The translations under genes and the position numbers were made by a program. The notes under the pieces are model-generated. The model was given only the letters and a program-made list of their open reading frames with translations, ran no database searches and was not told the origin of the DNA. This document shows, one piece after another, positions 40,797 through 48,553 of a DNA stretch of 64,000 nucleotides. Every line of letters begins with the position of its first letter. Position 1 is the stretch's first letter. This DNA comes from Flavobacterium haoranii (lineage in GTDB: Bacteria; Bacteroidota; Bacteroidia; Flavobacteriales; Flavobacteriaceae), in assembly GCA_003246205.1 (NCBI GenBank), contig QKBC01000019.1, positions 182,931 to 246,930 of the forward strand, written 5' to 3'.

Positions 40797-42146
40797 TTAC
40801 CTTTTTCTAAAGGTATCCCGAATAATATCATTTGGAAAAACAATTACACTTTCATGTCCATTTTTTCCAACTGCGGCAACACCGAAAAAATAGTTATCGA
40901 TTATGATACCTTCTAATTCAAAATTATTAGTATAGCCAACGAATCTGCTATATTCCCATTGAGGCGAGGTAGTGTTTCTCCAATAAATTTTGTATCCTAA
41001 AATTGAATCATCATCTGAAGATTCCCATCTTAGCTTCACATTTGGTTGTACTATACCGCCAATTAAGACATTTTTTGGTGCTGGCGGAGCCCATGCCAAA
41101 GAAGCTAAAACAATAGCATTAACACTCGTGATTTTTTTTGCATATTCAAAATTAACTCCTTCTATAACATCTCCGTATTGTATACCGTTTTCAGTTCTGA
41201 TATTTTGATGTTGCCTATTGTAATTTTCATTTGCTTCCATAATTCGCACACCGGCAAATCCTAAATCGTTAAAAGGTCTGTGATGACCACCTCTTCCAAA
41301 ACGATCAAGCCGATAGATCATCATAGGGTTCATTTCAGGCATATATGTTTTGGTGGTATGTTCTATATAACGAGCTAATTGTCTGGAAATTCCATCAACT
41401 TCACCACCATAAAATCGTCTCATTGAACGAGAATTTTCAGTTTCATTTGCAGGAGTCGGTTCGGAAAAAATTCGAAAAGTTCTATTATCAATAACACCAT
41501 TTATGCCTTCAATATTACCAATCATGTCATTATTAAGAACTCCGATGATTTCCCAATTATTTTTCTTAGCATATTCAGCGAATCCTTTTCCTCCGAAAAG
41601 ACCTTGCTCTTCTCCTGAAAGACCAACATATATAATGCTGTTTTCAAATTTGTATTTGGAAAGTACACGAGCTGCTTCAATTGTTCCTGCCATTCCGGAA
41701 GCATTATCATTTGCGCCCGGCGCATCACCGGTATAATCCATTGCGTCAGAGTTTCGGCTGTCAATATCGCCACTCATTATTATAAACCTGTTGGGATATT
41801 TAGTTCCTTTCTGAATAGCTACAACATTAACGATCCAAGTGTCTTTAGGAACTCTTTCACCATCATTTGTTGTTACAAAATCTTTTTGGTAAAATACATC
41901 AAGACAATTATTGCAGTTTTTAGAAATATTTTCAAATTCTTTTTTTATCCATCTTCTGGCAGCACCAATTCCTCTTTTACTTGATATAGTGTCGCTAAAA
42001 GTATTTCGAGTTCCGAAATTAACTAACGTTGTAATGTCGTTTTTGATTCTATTAGCAGAAACAGTATTTATAATTTCATAAATTCTTGTATCTTGTTGAG
42101 AAAAGCAGAAGTTATAAAATAGCAGAAGTAAAACTATTTTTTTCAT
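40797..42146 (-). CDS. M28 family metallopeptidase with fibronectin-like C-terminal domain
   Basis: A 449-residue exported zinc aminopeptidase starting at ATG 42146 with signal MKKIVLLLLFYNFCFSQ; the longer frame would need TTG 42158. Metal and catalytic residues: SGDIDSRNSD (Asp where many M28 enzymes have His), GANDNASGMAGTIEAA, GLSGEEQGLFGG (Glu-Glu pair), NNDMIGN, and the histidine pair in GGHHRPFND. A fibronectin type III-like domain follows (VKLRWESSDDDSILGYKIYWR). Probably an extracellular or periplasmic aminopeptidase. Confidence 0.88.
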   Translation of the reverse strand: MKKIVLLLLFYNFCFSQQDTRIYEIINTVSANRIKNDITTLVNFGTRNTFSDTISSKRGIGAARRWIKKEFENISKNCNNCLDVFYQKDFVTTNDGERVPKDTWIVNVVAIQKGTKYPNRFIIMSGDIDSRNSDAMDYTGDAPGANDNASGMAGTIEAARVLSKYKFENSIIYVGLSGEEQGLFGGKGFAEYAKKNNWEIIGVLNNDMIGNIEGINGVIDNRTFRIFSEPTPANETENSRSMRRFYGGEVDGISRQLARYIEHTTKTYMPEMNPMMIYRLDRFGRGGHHRPFNDLGFAGVRIMEANENYNRQHQNIRTENGIQYGDVIEGVNFEYAKKITSVNAIVLASLAWAPPAPKNVLIGGIVQPNVKLRWESSDDDSILGYKIYWRNTTSPQWEYSRFVGYTNNFELEGIIIDNYFFGVAAVGKNGHESVIVFPNDIIRDTFRKR

Positions 42147-42221
42147 GTTTTCTTTCAAAAATAAAAAAATCCAACTACAAAAACGTAATTGGATTTAATT
42201 TTTATGGTATTTCACAGAGTA

Positions 42222-43424
42222 TTATAAAATATTCAACTCCATCATACAATGTTTCATCATTTGATAAGTACGCTCAATATCATTATCCAAACCAATTGAA
42301 AAACGAATCAGGCCATCCGTTAATCCCATTTCTTGTTGTTCTTCCAAAGGAATTTCAGATGAAGTTGAAGTTCCGGGAGCACTGAACAGTGTTTTATAGA
42401 AACCTAAACTTACCGCTAAATAACCTAAGTTTTTTTCTTGCATTAATTCCATCAATTCATTGGCTTTGTCTAAAGAACCTACATCAATAGTCATCATGCC
42501 GCCAAAACCATATTCTGGGTTAATCATACTAGCGTATAATTTATGACTAGAGTGACTTTCTAAGCCCGGATAAACTACTTTTAATCCGTCTTTTTCAAAT
42601 TTTTGTGCCAAATACATAGCGTTATGGCTATGTTGTTTCATACGAATGTGCAATGTTCTTAAGTTTTTAAGAATACTAGCAGCACGTAAACTATCCATTG
42701 TTGGTCCTAAAAGCATACTAGCCCCATCATTGACATTACGTAAATCGTCGATAAATTGTTGCGTTCCGCAAACTACACCACCTACTGTATCGCTACTTCC
42801 GTTGATGAATTTAGTTAAACTATGAATAACAACGTCAGCACCTAATTTTCCGGGTGCAACTGAAAGCGGAGAAAAAGTATTATCAACCACTAATTTTAGG
42901 TTGTGTTTTTTAGCAATTTTAGCCAATCCTTCAATATCCGCAACTTCTAAAAGCGGATTACTCACGGTTTCACAATATAAAACTTTAGTATTAGGCGTAA
43001 TGGCAGCCTCAACTTTGTCCAGTTTCGTAATGTCGATAAAAGTGGTTGAAATATTGAATTTTGGAGCAAAATTTTTCAAAAAAGCATAGGTTCCGCCATA
43101 AATAGTTCGGCTCGAAACAATGTGGTCTCCGGCGCCACATAGTTGCATTAAAACCGGAGTAATAGCACCCATTCCAGATGCGGCAACGTTAGCAGCTTCA
43201 GTTCCTTCCATAGCAGCAAGTGCTTGTCCTAAATATAAATTGGAAGGAGAAGAATGACGAGAATATAAATAACAACCTTCTGCATTGCCTTCAAAAGTAT
43301 CGAACATGGTTTTAGCAGAAAGGAAAGTATAAGTTGAACTATCTGAAATCGAAGGGTTAACGCCTCCGAATTCACCAAAATATTGTAAATCCTGAATATT
43401 ATCAGCCGGATTGAATGTACTCAT
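42222..43424 (-). CDS. PLP-dependent enzyme of the Cys/Met metabolism family (methionine gamma-lyase-like)
   Basis: A 400-residue fold-type I enzyme. Seen: SRHSSPSNLYLGQALAAMEGTEAANVAASGMGAI (the cofactor-phosphate region), YGGTYAFLKNF, VVDNTFSPLSVAPGKLGADVVIHSLTKFINGSSD with the PLP lysine in SLTK, and RFSIGLDN near the end. Members include cystathionine gamma-lyase, methionine gamma-lyase and cystathionine gamma-synthase; the exact substrate cannot be told. It is divergent from an Lrp-type regulator and shares with it a 30-bp inverted repeat. Confidence 0.88.
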   Translation of the reverse strand: MSTFNPADNIQDLQYFGEFGGVNPSISDSSTYTFLSAKTMFDTFEGNAEGCYLYSRHSSPSNLYLGQALAAMEGTEAANVAASGMGAITPVLMQLCGAGDHIVSSRTIYGGTYAFLKNFAPKFNISTTFIDITKLDKVEAAITPNTKVLYCETVSNPLLEVADIEGLAKIAKKHNLKLVVDNTFSPLSVAPGKLGADVVIHSLTKFINGSSDTVGGVVCGTQQFIDDLRNVNDGASMLLGPTMDSLRAASILKNLRTLHIRMKQHSHNAMYLAQKFEKDGLKVVYPGLESHSSHKLYASMINPEYGFGGMMTIDVGSLDKANELMELMQEKNLGYLAVSLGFYKTLFSAPGTSTSSEIPLEEQQEMGLTDGLIRFSIGLDNDIERTYQMMKHCMMELNIL

Positions 43425-43470
43425 AGTGTTTCTTGTTTAGTTTGTATAGTCCAAAATTCACTATTTGTAA

Positions 43471-43500
43471 TATATTTTTCAATACAAATTGAAAAATATA
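43471..43500. promoter_or_regulatory. 30-bp perfect inverted repeat between the PLP enzyme and Lrp genes
   Basis: TATATTTTTCAAT, ACAA, and the exact complement of the first arm: 13-bp arms with a 4-bp spacer. A half-like copy (TATATTTTTGAAT) follows at 43512-43524, overlapping the lrp -7 box. Probably the binding array of the divergent Lrp protein. Confidence 0.75.
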
Positions 43501-43513
43501 GGATAAAAATCTA

Positions 43514-43521
43514 TATTTTTG
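43514..43521 (+). promoter_or_regulatory. -7 box of the Lrp-type gene
   Basis: TATTTTTG, giving a leader of about 54 nt; overlaps the operator half-site, so binding there would repress the gene. Confidence 0.5.
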
Positions 43522-43580
43522 AATTAAATTAGTTTTTAGTTCTTTTTAAAGTTTAGTTTTAACAAGAAAACCAAAGAAAT

Positions 43581-44045
43581 ATGAAGTTAGATAGTATTGA
43601 TAAACGCTTATTGGAATTATTGCAAGCCGATACCAAAAAAACAACCAAAGAGCTTTCCGTAAAATTAAATTTATCGGTAACGGCTGTTTATGAGCGTATT
43701 AAAAAATTAGAACGCGAAGGAATCATTAGTAAATATGTAGCCTTATTGGATAAGGCAAAGATAGAAAAAAACTTTGTGGTTTTTTGTCATATCAAATTAA
43801 CACAACACAATATCGATATTATTTCTCAGTTTGAAAAAGAAGTGGTAAAGATAAATGAAGTGTTAGAATGTTATCACGTAAGTGGAGATTACGATTATAT
43901 TTTAAAGATTTTCGTCAAAGATATGGAAGCTTACCGAGAGTTTATGGTGACCAAATTGACAACCATTCAGCACATAGGAAGTACGCATAGTACTTTTATG
44001 ATTGGTGAAGTAAAAAACAGTACTGCTTTTAAGTTTCAGGTATAA
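43581..44045 (+). CDS. Lrp/AsnC-family transcriptional regulator
   Basis: A 154-residue regulator: N-terminal helix-turn-helix DKRLLELLQADTKKTTKELSVKLNLSVTAVYERIKKLEREGII and a C-terminal RAM (ligand-binding) domain starting FVVFCHIKL, with ECYHVSGDYDYILKIFVKD, the usual amino-acid-binding segment. Lrp proteins respond to amino acids; a partner that is a divergent Cys/Met-metabolism enzyme suggests methionine or cysteine as signal. Autoregulation through the 43471-43524 sites is likely. Confidence 0.93.
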   Translation: MKLDSIDKRLLELLQADTKKTTKELSVKLNLSVTAVYERIKKLEREGIISKYVALLDKAKIEKNFVVFCHIKLTQHNIDIISQFEKEVVKINEVLECYHVSGDYDYILKIFVKDMEAYREFMVTKLTTIQHIGSTHSTFMIGEVKNSTAFKFQV

Positions 44046-44086
44046 TAAATTACCAATAAATTCACAGCTATTAATGCAAAAAGCGT

Positions 44087-44094
44087 TACTTTTG
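44087..44094 (+). promoter_or_regulatory. lpd -7 box
   Basis: TACTTTTG, 49 nt before the lpd ATG. Confidence 0.55.
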
Positions 44095-44143
44095 TAATCA
44101 ATAAATCATATAACTACTAATATTAATAAAATATTTCCAAAAA

Positions 44144-45547
44144 ATGAGTCAATTTGATGTAACCATTATTGGTTCTGGTCCAGGCGGATACGTATCGGCT
44201 ATACGTTGCGCTCAATTAGGTTTTAAAACTGCAATCATTGAAAAATATTCAACGTTAGGTGGTACATGTTTAAATGTAGGCTGTATCCCTTCAAAAGCTT
44301 TATTAGCATCTTCTCATCACTACGAAGAATTACAACATTTTGCTAATCACGGTATTGAAGTGGCAGGTGATGTAAAAATTAATTTAGCTAAAATGATCGA
44401 ACGTAAACAAGCAGTAGTAGATCAAACATCAGGTGGTGTAAAATATTTGATGGATAAAAACAAAGTGACTGTTTTTGAAGGTGTAGGTTCATTCGAAAGT
44501 GCCACTTCAGTTAAAATTACTAAAAATGATGGTAGTTCAGAAGTAATTGAATCGAAATATATCATAATTGCAACAGGTTCTAAACCATCAACTTTACCAT
44601 TTATTTCAATTGATAAAGAAAGAGTAATCACTTCTACAGAAGCTTTAAAATTGCCGGAAGTTCCTAAACATTTAGTAATTATCGGTGGAGGAGTTATCGG
44701 AATCGAGTTAGGTCAAGTGTATTTGCGTTTGGGAGCTCAAGTTTCAGTAGTAGAATATTTAGACAGAATTATTCCGGGAATGGACGCTGCTTTGTCAAAA
44801 GAATTGACTAAAGTATTGAAAAAACAAGGAATGAAATTCTATACTTCTCACAAAGTAAAAGAAGTGACTCGCAGTGGTGAAACAGTTACGGTTAAAGCTG
44901 ATGATACTAAAGGAAATGAAGTAGTTTTAGAAGGAGATTACTGTTTAGTAGCTGTTGGTCGTCGTCCATATACTGAAGGATTGAACGCTGACAAAGCCGG
45001 AGTAAAAATGACAGAAAGAGGTCAGGTTGAAGTGAACGATCACTTACAAACTTCAGTATCTAATATTTATGCTATTGGTGATGTAATTCGCGGAGCAATG
45101 TTGGCACACAAAGCAGAAGAAGAAGGTGTTTTAGTAGCCGAATATTTAGCAGGTCAAAAACCGCATATCGATTATAATTTAATTCCCGGAGTAGTTTATA
45201 CTTGGCCGGAAGTTGCCGCTGTTGGTAAAACAGAAGAGCAATTAAAAGCAGAAGGAGTAGCATACAAAGCAGGAAGTTTCCCTTTCAAAGCTTTAGGTAG
45301 AGCCAGAGCAGGAGGAGATACTGACGGTTTCGTTAAAATTTTAGCAGATGCTAAAACAGACGAAGTTTTAGGTGTTCACATGATTGGTGCTCGTTGTGCT
45401 GATTTAATTGCAGAAGCAGTTACCGCTATGGAATTCAGAGCAAGTGCCGAAGATATTTCAAGAATGTCACATGCTCACCCTACATTTGCAGAAGCTGTAA
45501 AAGAAGCTGCTTTAGCTGCTACTGATAACAGATCTTTACACGTGTAA
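44144..45547 (+). CDS. lpd: Dihydrolipoyl dehydrogenase
   Basis: E3 of 2-oxo acid dehydrogenase complexes and the glycine-cleavage system; reoxidises dihydrolipoamide with NAD+. The 467-residue length is normal. Seen: N-terminal FAD site IIGSGPGGYVSAIRCAQLG, redox disulfide GGTCLNVGCIPSKALL, NAD site VIIGGGVIGIELGQVYLRLG, FAD-linked IYAIGDVIRGAMLAHKAEEEG, and catalytic His-Glu in MSHAHPTFAEAVKEAAL. It stands alone here with its own promoter and terminator. Confidence 0.97.
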   Translation: MSQFDVTIIGSGPGGYVSAIRCAQLGFKTAIIEKYSTLGGTCLNVGCIPSKALLASSHHYEELQHFANHGIEVAGDVKINLAKMIERKQAVVDQTSGGVKYLMDKNKVTVFEGVGSFESATSVKITKNDGSSEVIESKYIIIATGSKPSTLPFISIDKERVITSTEALKLPEVPKHLVIIGGGVIGIELGQVYLRLGAQVSVVEYLDRIIPGMDAALSKELTKVLKKQGMKFYTSHKVKEVTRSGETVTVKADDTKGNEVVLEGDYCLVAVGRRPYTEGLNADKAGVKMTERGQVEVNDHLQTSVSNIYAIGDVIRGAMLAHKAEEEGVLVAEYLAGQKPHIDYNLIPGVVYTWPEVAAVGKTEEQLKAEGVAYKAGSFPFKALGRARAGGDTDGFVKILADAKTDEVLGVHMIGARCADLIAEAVTAMEFRASAEDISRMSHAHPTFAEAVKEAALAATDNRSLHV

Positions 45548-45581
45548 CAAAAAGTCAATCTGAATTTTCAGATTCCAATAA

Positions 45582-45620
45582 AAAGCCTAACAGATTTTTA
45601 ATTTGTTAGGTTTTCTTTTT
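45582..45620 (+). terminator. lpd terminator
   Basis: CCTAACA / TGTTAGG stem with AT-rich loop followed by a long T run. Confidence 0.8.
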
Positions 45621-45635
45621 TTTTAAGAGCAAAAA

Positions 45636-45705
45636 TGTAGTGCATCTTTGTGTTCAATGTTCCCGCTTTTCGCACTACAAGGTAGTTTGCTTCAATCGGG
45701 GCTAA
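45636..45705. repeat. Flavobacterial intergenic repeat with alternative hairpins
   Basis: 45658-45705 read on the minus strand begins TTAGCCCCGATTGAAGC and ends AGCGGGAACA, which matches my memory of a dispersed element common in flavobacterial intergenic DNA. On the plus strand its CCCG/CGGG ends enclose GCACTAC-AAG-GTAGT. The same GCACTACA can instead pair with TGTAGTGC at 45636-45643. Confidence 0.55.
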
Positions 45706-45722
45706 TAAGTTATTCATAAAAC

Positions 45723-45754
45723 TTTGGTCGACTTTTAAAACTTTCTTTACTTTG
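45723..45754 (+). promoter_or_regulatory. pabB promoter (supports the TTG start)
   Basis: TTTG (45723-45726), 20-bp spacer, TTACTTTG (45747-45754). Transcription would start near 45761, about 11 nt before TTG 45772. Confidence 0.55.
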
Positions 45755-45771
45755 TAATTCAAATTTTTACT

Positions 45772-47115
45772 TTGAGAACAACTGTTGTTAAAACCATAAA
45801 CGAACCTTTACTTTTTAAGCAAAAGCTATTGTTTTGGGCTAACCAATTTAGAGAAGTCGTTTACTTAGATTCTAATAATTACGAGCAAAAATATACCAGC
45901 TTTGATTGTGTTTTGGCAGTTGAAGCTTTTACTTCTATTCAAACTGATTCTCATAATGCTTTTGATGATTTGTATCAATATCAGTCGCAAACAAAAGATT
46001 GGTTGTTTGGGTATTTATCCTATGATTTGAAAAATGATGTAGAAAAACTTGAATCGAATAATTCGGATAGATTGGAATTTCCTGATTTGTTTTTCTTTCA
46101 ACCAAAGAAATTATTTCTATTAAAAGGAAACCAATTGGAAATTCAATATTTGCACTTTGTGGATGACGAAATAGAATATGATTTTAACGATATTTTGTCA
46201 GTTCGAGCAGCTTGTACCGAGCTTGACGAGGTAGAGTCGAGAACCAATGAACAAGCTTTGAATTTAGAGAATAGTCAACCTAAGCCAGTCGAAATCAACC
46301 AACAAATTTCTAAAGAAAAGTATTTGGGAAAAGTCCAAAAAATGTTGGATTACATTCATCGCGGCGATATTTATGAAGCCAATTTTTGTATGGAATTCTT
46401 TGCCGATGATGTTCAAATAAATCCTTTAGAAATTTACCAAAAACTAAATGCCATTTCTCAGCCGCCTTTTGCCACTTTTTTTAAAAACAATAAGGAGTAT
46501 GCACTTTCGGCATCACCCGAACGTTATTTGAGAAAAGAAGGAACTAAGGTAATTTCGCAACCGATAAAAGGAACCATAAAACGTGGAGCCAATTTTGAAG
46601 AAGATAGCGTGTTAAGAGCTGATTTGGAACAAAACGGAAAAGAACGTTCCGAAAATATCATGATTGTCGATTTGGTTCGCAACGATTTATCGCATACCGC
46701 TACAAAAGGAAGTGTAGCAGTGGAAGAATTATGTGGAATTTACACTTTTAAACAAGTACATCAAATGATTTCTACTATAGTTTCCGAAGTAGAGCCAACT
46801 GCTAGTCAGGTTGAAATTGTTAGAACTACGTTCCCTATGGGAAGCATGACCGGAGCACCCAAGATTTCGGCGATGAGAATCATTGAAGAATTAGAAGAAA
46901 CAAAAAGAGGTTTGTATAGCGGAACTATTGGCTATTTTACACCAAATGGCGATTTTGATTTCAATGTGGTTATTCGAAGTATTTTATACAATGCCAAAAA
47001 TAAGTATGTTTCTTTCTCTGTAGGAAGTGCCATAACAGCACAATCTGTTCCCGAACAAGAATATGAGGAATGTTTGTTAAAAGCTAAAGCGATGTTTGAG
47101 GTTTTAGGTAAATAG
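45772..47115 (+). CDS. pabB: Aminodeoxychorismate synthase component I, with a repeat-derived in-frame insert
   Basis: PabB adds ammonia to chorismate on the way to p-aminobenzoate for folate. The 447-residue protein has the chorismate-binding domain: VQKMLDYIHRGDIYEANFCMEF, FATFFKNNKEYALSASPERYL, SQPIKGTIKRG, NDLSHTATKGSVAVEEL, FPMGSMTGAPKISAMRIIEELE and the end IRSILYNAKNKYVSFSVGSAITAQS. The start is TTG (reads MRTTVVK, as I remember in relatives). Residues 144-158 (VRAACTELDEVESRT) are encoded by a REP-like palindromic element, in the linker before the catalytic domain. tilS follows. Confidence 0.92.
   Translation: MRTTVVKTINEPLLFKQKLLFWANQFREVVYLDSNNYEQKYTSFDCVLAVEAFTSIQTDSHNAFDDLYQYQSQTKDWLFGYLSYDLKNDVEKLESNNSDRLEFPDLFFFQPKKLFLLKGNQLEIQYLHFVDDEIEYDFNDILSVRAACTELDEVESRTNEQALNLENSQPKPVEINQQISKEKYLGKVQKMLDYIHRGDIYEANFCMEFFADDVQINPLEIYQKLNAISQPPFATFFKNNKEYALSASPERYLRKEGTKVISQPIKGTIKRGANFEEDSVLRADLEQNGKERSENIMIVDLVRNDLSHTATKGSVAVEELCGIYTFKQVHQMISTIVSEVEPTASQVEIVRTTFPMGSMTGAPKISAMRIIEELEETKRGLYSGTIGYFTPNGDFDFNVVIRSILYNAKNKYVSFSVGSAITAQSVPEQEYEECLLKAKAMFEVLGK
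46201..46243. repeat. REP-like element inside the pabB coding sequence
   Basis: A stretch starting GTTCGAGCAGCTTG and ending GTAGAGTCGAGAAC. It resembles the flavobacterial repeat family seen at 26926-27008 and 47155-47178 (GAGTCGAGA core). It keeps the frame and adds residues of the typical repeat-derived ACTELDEVE type. Confidence 0.7.
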
Positions 47116-47154
47116 GGTAAAATATCTAATTTTAATCAAGTCGATATCATTTTT

Positions 47155-47178
47155 TGTCAGGTCGAGCGGAGTCGAGAC
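47155..47178. repeat. REP-like intergenic repeat
   Basis: GGTCGAGCGGAGTCGAGACC, with imperfect dyad symmetry, between pabB and tilS. It shares the core TCGAGCGGAGTCGAGA with 26926-26951. Confidence 0.7.
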
Positions 47179-47198
47179 CAATGTTTTAAAATAATAGT

Positions 47199-47206
47199 TA
47201 CTTTTG
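47199..47206 (+). promoter_or_regulatory. tilS -7 box four bases before the start codon
   Basis: TACTTTTG ends at 47206 and ATG begins at 47211, so a transcript from here would begin at or next to the A of ATG (leaderless). Confidence 0.45.
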
Positions 47207-47210
47207 AAAG

Positions 47211-48524
47211 ATGTTAGTAAAATTCCAAAACCATATTCAAAATAAATTCCCTTTCTTAAAAGAAAGCCCATTTTGTATTGCAGTAAGTGGAGGAGTGGAT
47301 AGCATGGTTTTAGCTCATTTGTTTCAGCAATTGGGTTATTCGTTTTCTGTTTTGCATTGTAATTTTCAATTGCGAGGCGAAGAAAGTGACGGCGACGAAC
47401 AATTTGTAACCCAATATTTTCAAACCTATCAAATTCCGGTTAAGGTAAAACATTTTGCCACCGAAGAATATGCCAAACAACATAAGCAAACCATTCAGGT
47501 AGCTGCCCGCGAGTTGCGTTACCATTGGTTTCAAGAAGAATTGGAAACGCAAAACAGTCGCTTTTTGGTCACCGCTCATCATGCCGATGACGATTTGGAA
47601 ACCTTTATTATTAACCTGAGTCGGGGTTGTGGTTTAGACGGTTTAATTGCTATTCCGGAAGTGAATGATACTATTTTGCGACCGTTGTTACCATTTTCGC
47701 GTCAGGAAATTTTAGAGTATGCTAAAGAAAATAACATTGAATGGCGAGAAGACAGCAGTAATGCTTCCGATAAATATTTACGAAATAAAATCAGGCATCA
47801 TATTGTTCCGTTATTGAAAGAATTGCATCCTACATTTTTAGATAATTTCATTAAAACGCAAGACTATTTAAAGCAAACACAAGCCATAATTAATGAAACT
47901 ACAGCGAATACCATTTCAGAGTTAACATCAATTGATGAAAACGGAACGGTTTCTATAGCAGTAAAATATCTAAAAAGATTACCTAATTATCAGTTGTATT
48001 TGTACCAATGGTTGAAAGATTTTGGTTTTACTGCTTGGCAAGATATTTACAATTTGATAGATGCCGAAACCGGAAAGAGAATTGTTTCGCCAACGCATAT
48101 TTTGCTTAAAAATAGAGAACATCTTATGCTTTCTGTGATTAGCGAAGCAAAAAGGGAAGTATATTCAATTGTAGAAAATCAAAATACTCTTAAAGTTCCC
48201 TTAAAACTTACTTTGGAACCCGTTGAACATATCACAAATTTTAATAACAATACTATCTTTGTAGATGCAGAAAAATTGGGTTTTCCATTAATCATTCGAA
48301 AAAGAGAAGAAGCCGATGCATTTTTCCCAAGTGGAATGAAAGGAAAAAAGAAACTGAGTAAGTATTTTAAGGATGAAAAATATTCACTTTTCGATAAAGA
48401 AAACCAGTGGTTATTAGTTTCTGCAACAAATGAAATTATTTGGGTAATCGGAAAAAGAGCAGACGAACGGTTTATAGCACATTCAGATACTTCAAAGATT
48501 TTAAAAATAGAATTAGAAGAATAA
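47211..48524 (+). CDS. tilS: tRNA(Ile)-lysidine synthetase
   Basis: TilS modifies C34 of tRNA-Ile(CAU) to lysidine, so the tRNA reads AUA codons. The 437-residue protein shows the PP-loop ATP site IAVSGGVDSMVLAHLF, the HCNFQLRGEESDGDEQFV segment, TAHHADDDLETFIINLSRGCGLDGL, WREDSSNASDKYLRNKIRHHIVP, and the C-terminal domain FFPSGMKGKKKLSKYFKDEK. The start at 47211 matches the usual flavobacterial opening. dsbD follows on the same strand after 29 nt. Confidence 0.95.
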   Translation: MLVKFQNHIQNKFPFLKESPFCIAVSGGVDSMVLAHLFQQLGYSFSVLHCNFQLRGEESDGDEQFVTQYFQTYQIPVKVKHFATEEYAKQHKQTIQVAARELRYHWFQEELETQNSRFLVTAHHADDDLETFIINLSRGCGLDGLIAIPEVNDTILRPLLPFSRQEILEYAKENNIEWREDSSNASDKYLRNKIRHHIVPLLKELHPTFLDNFIKTQDYLKQTQAIINETTANTISELTSIDENGTVSIAVKYLKRLPNYQLYLYQWLKDFGFTAWQDIYNLIDAETGKRIVSPTHILLKNREHLMLSVISEAKREVYSIVENQNTLKVPLKLTLEPVEHITNFNNNTIFVDAEKLGFPLIIRKREEADAFFPSGMKGKKKLSKYFKDEKYSLFDKENQWLLVSATNEIIWVIGKRADERFIAHSDTSKILKIELEE

Positions 48525-48553
48525 TTGTTTACAAAAAAACTACTAGACTATAA

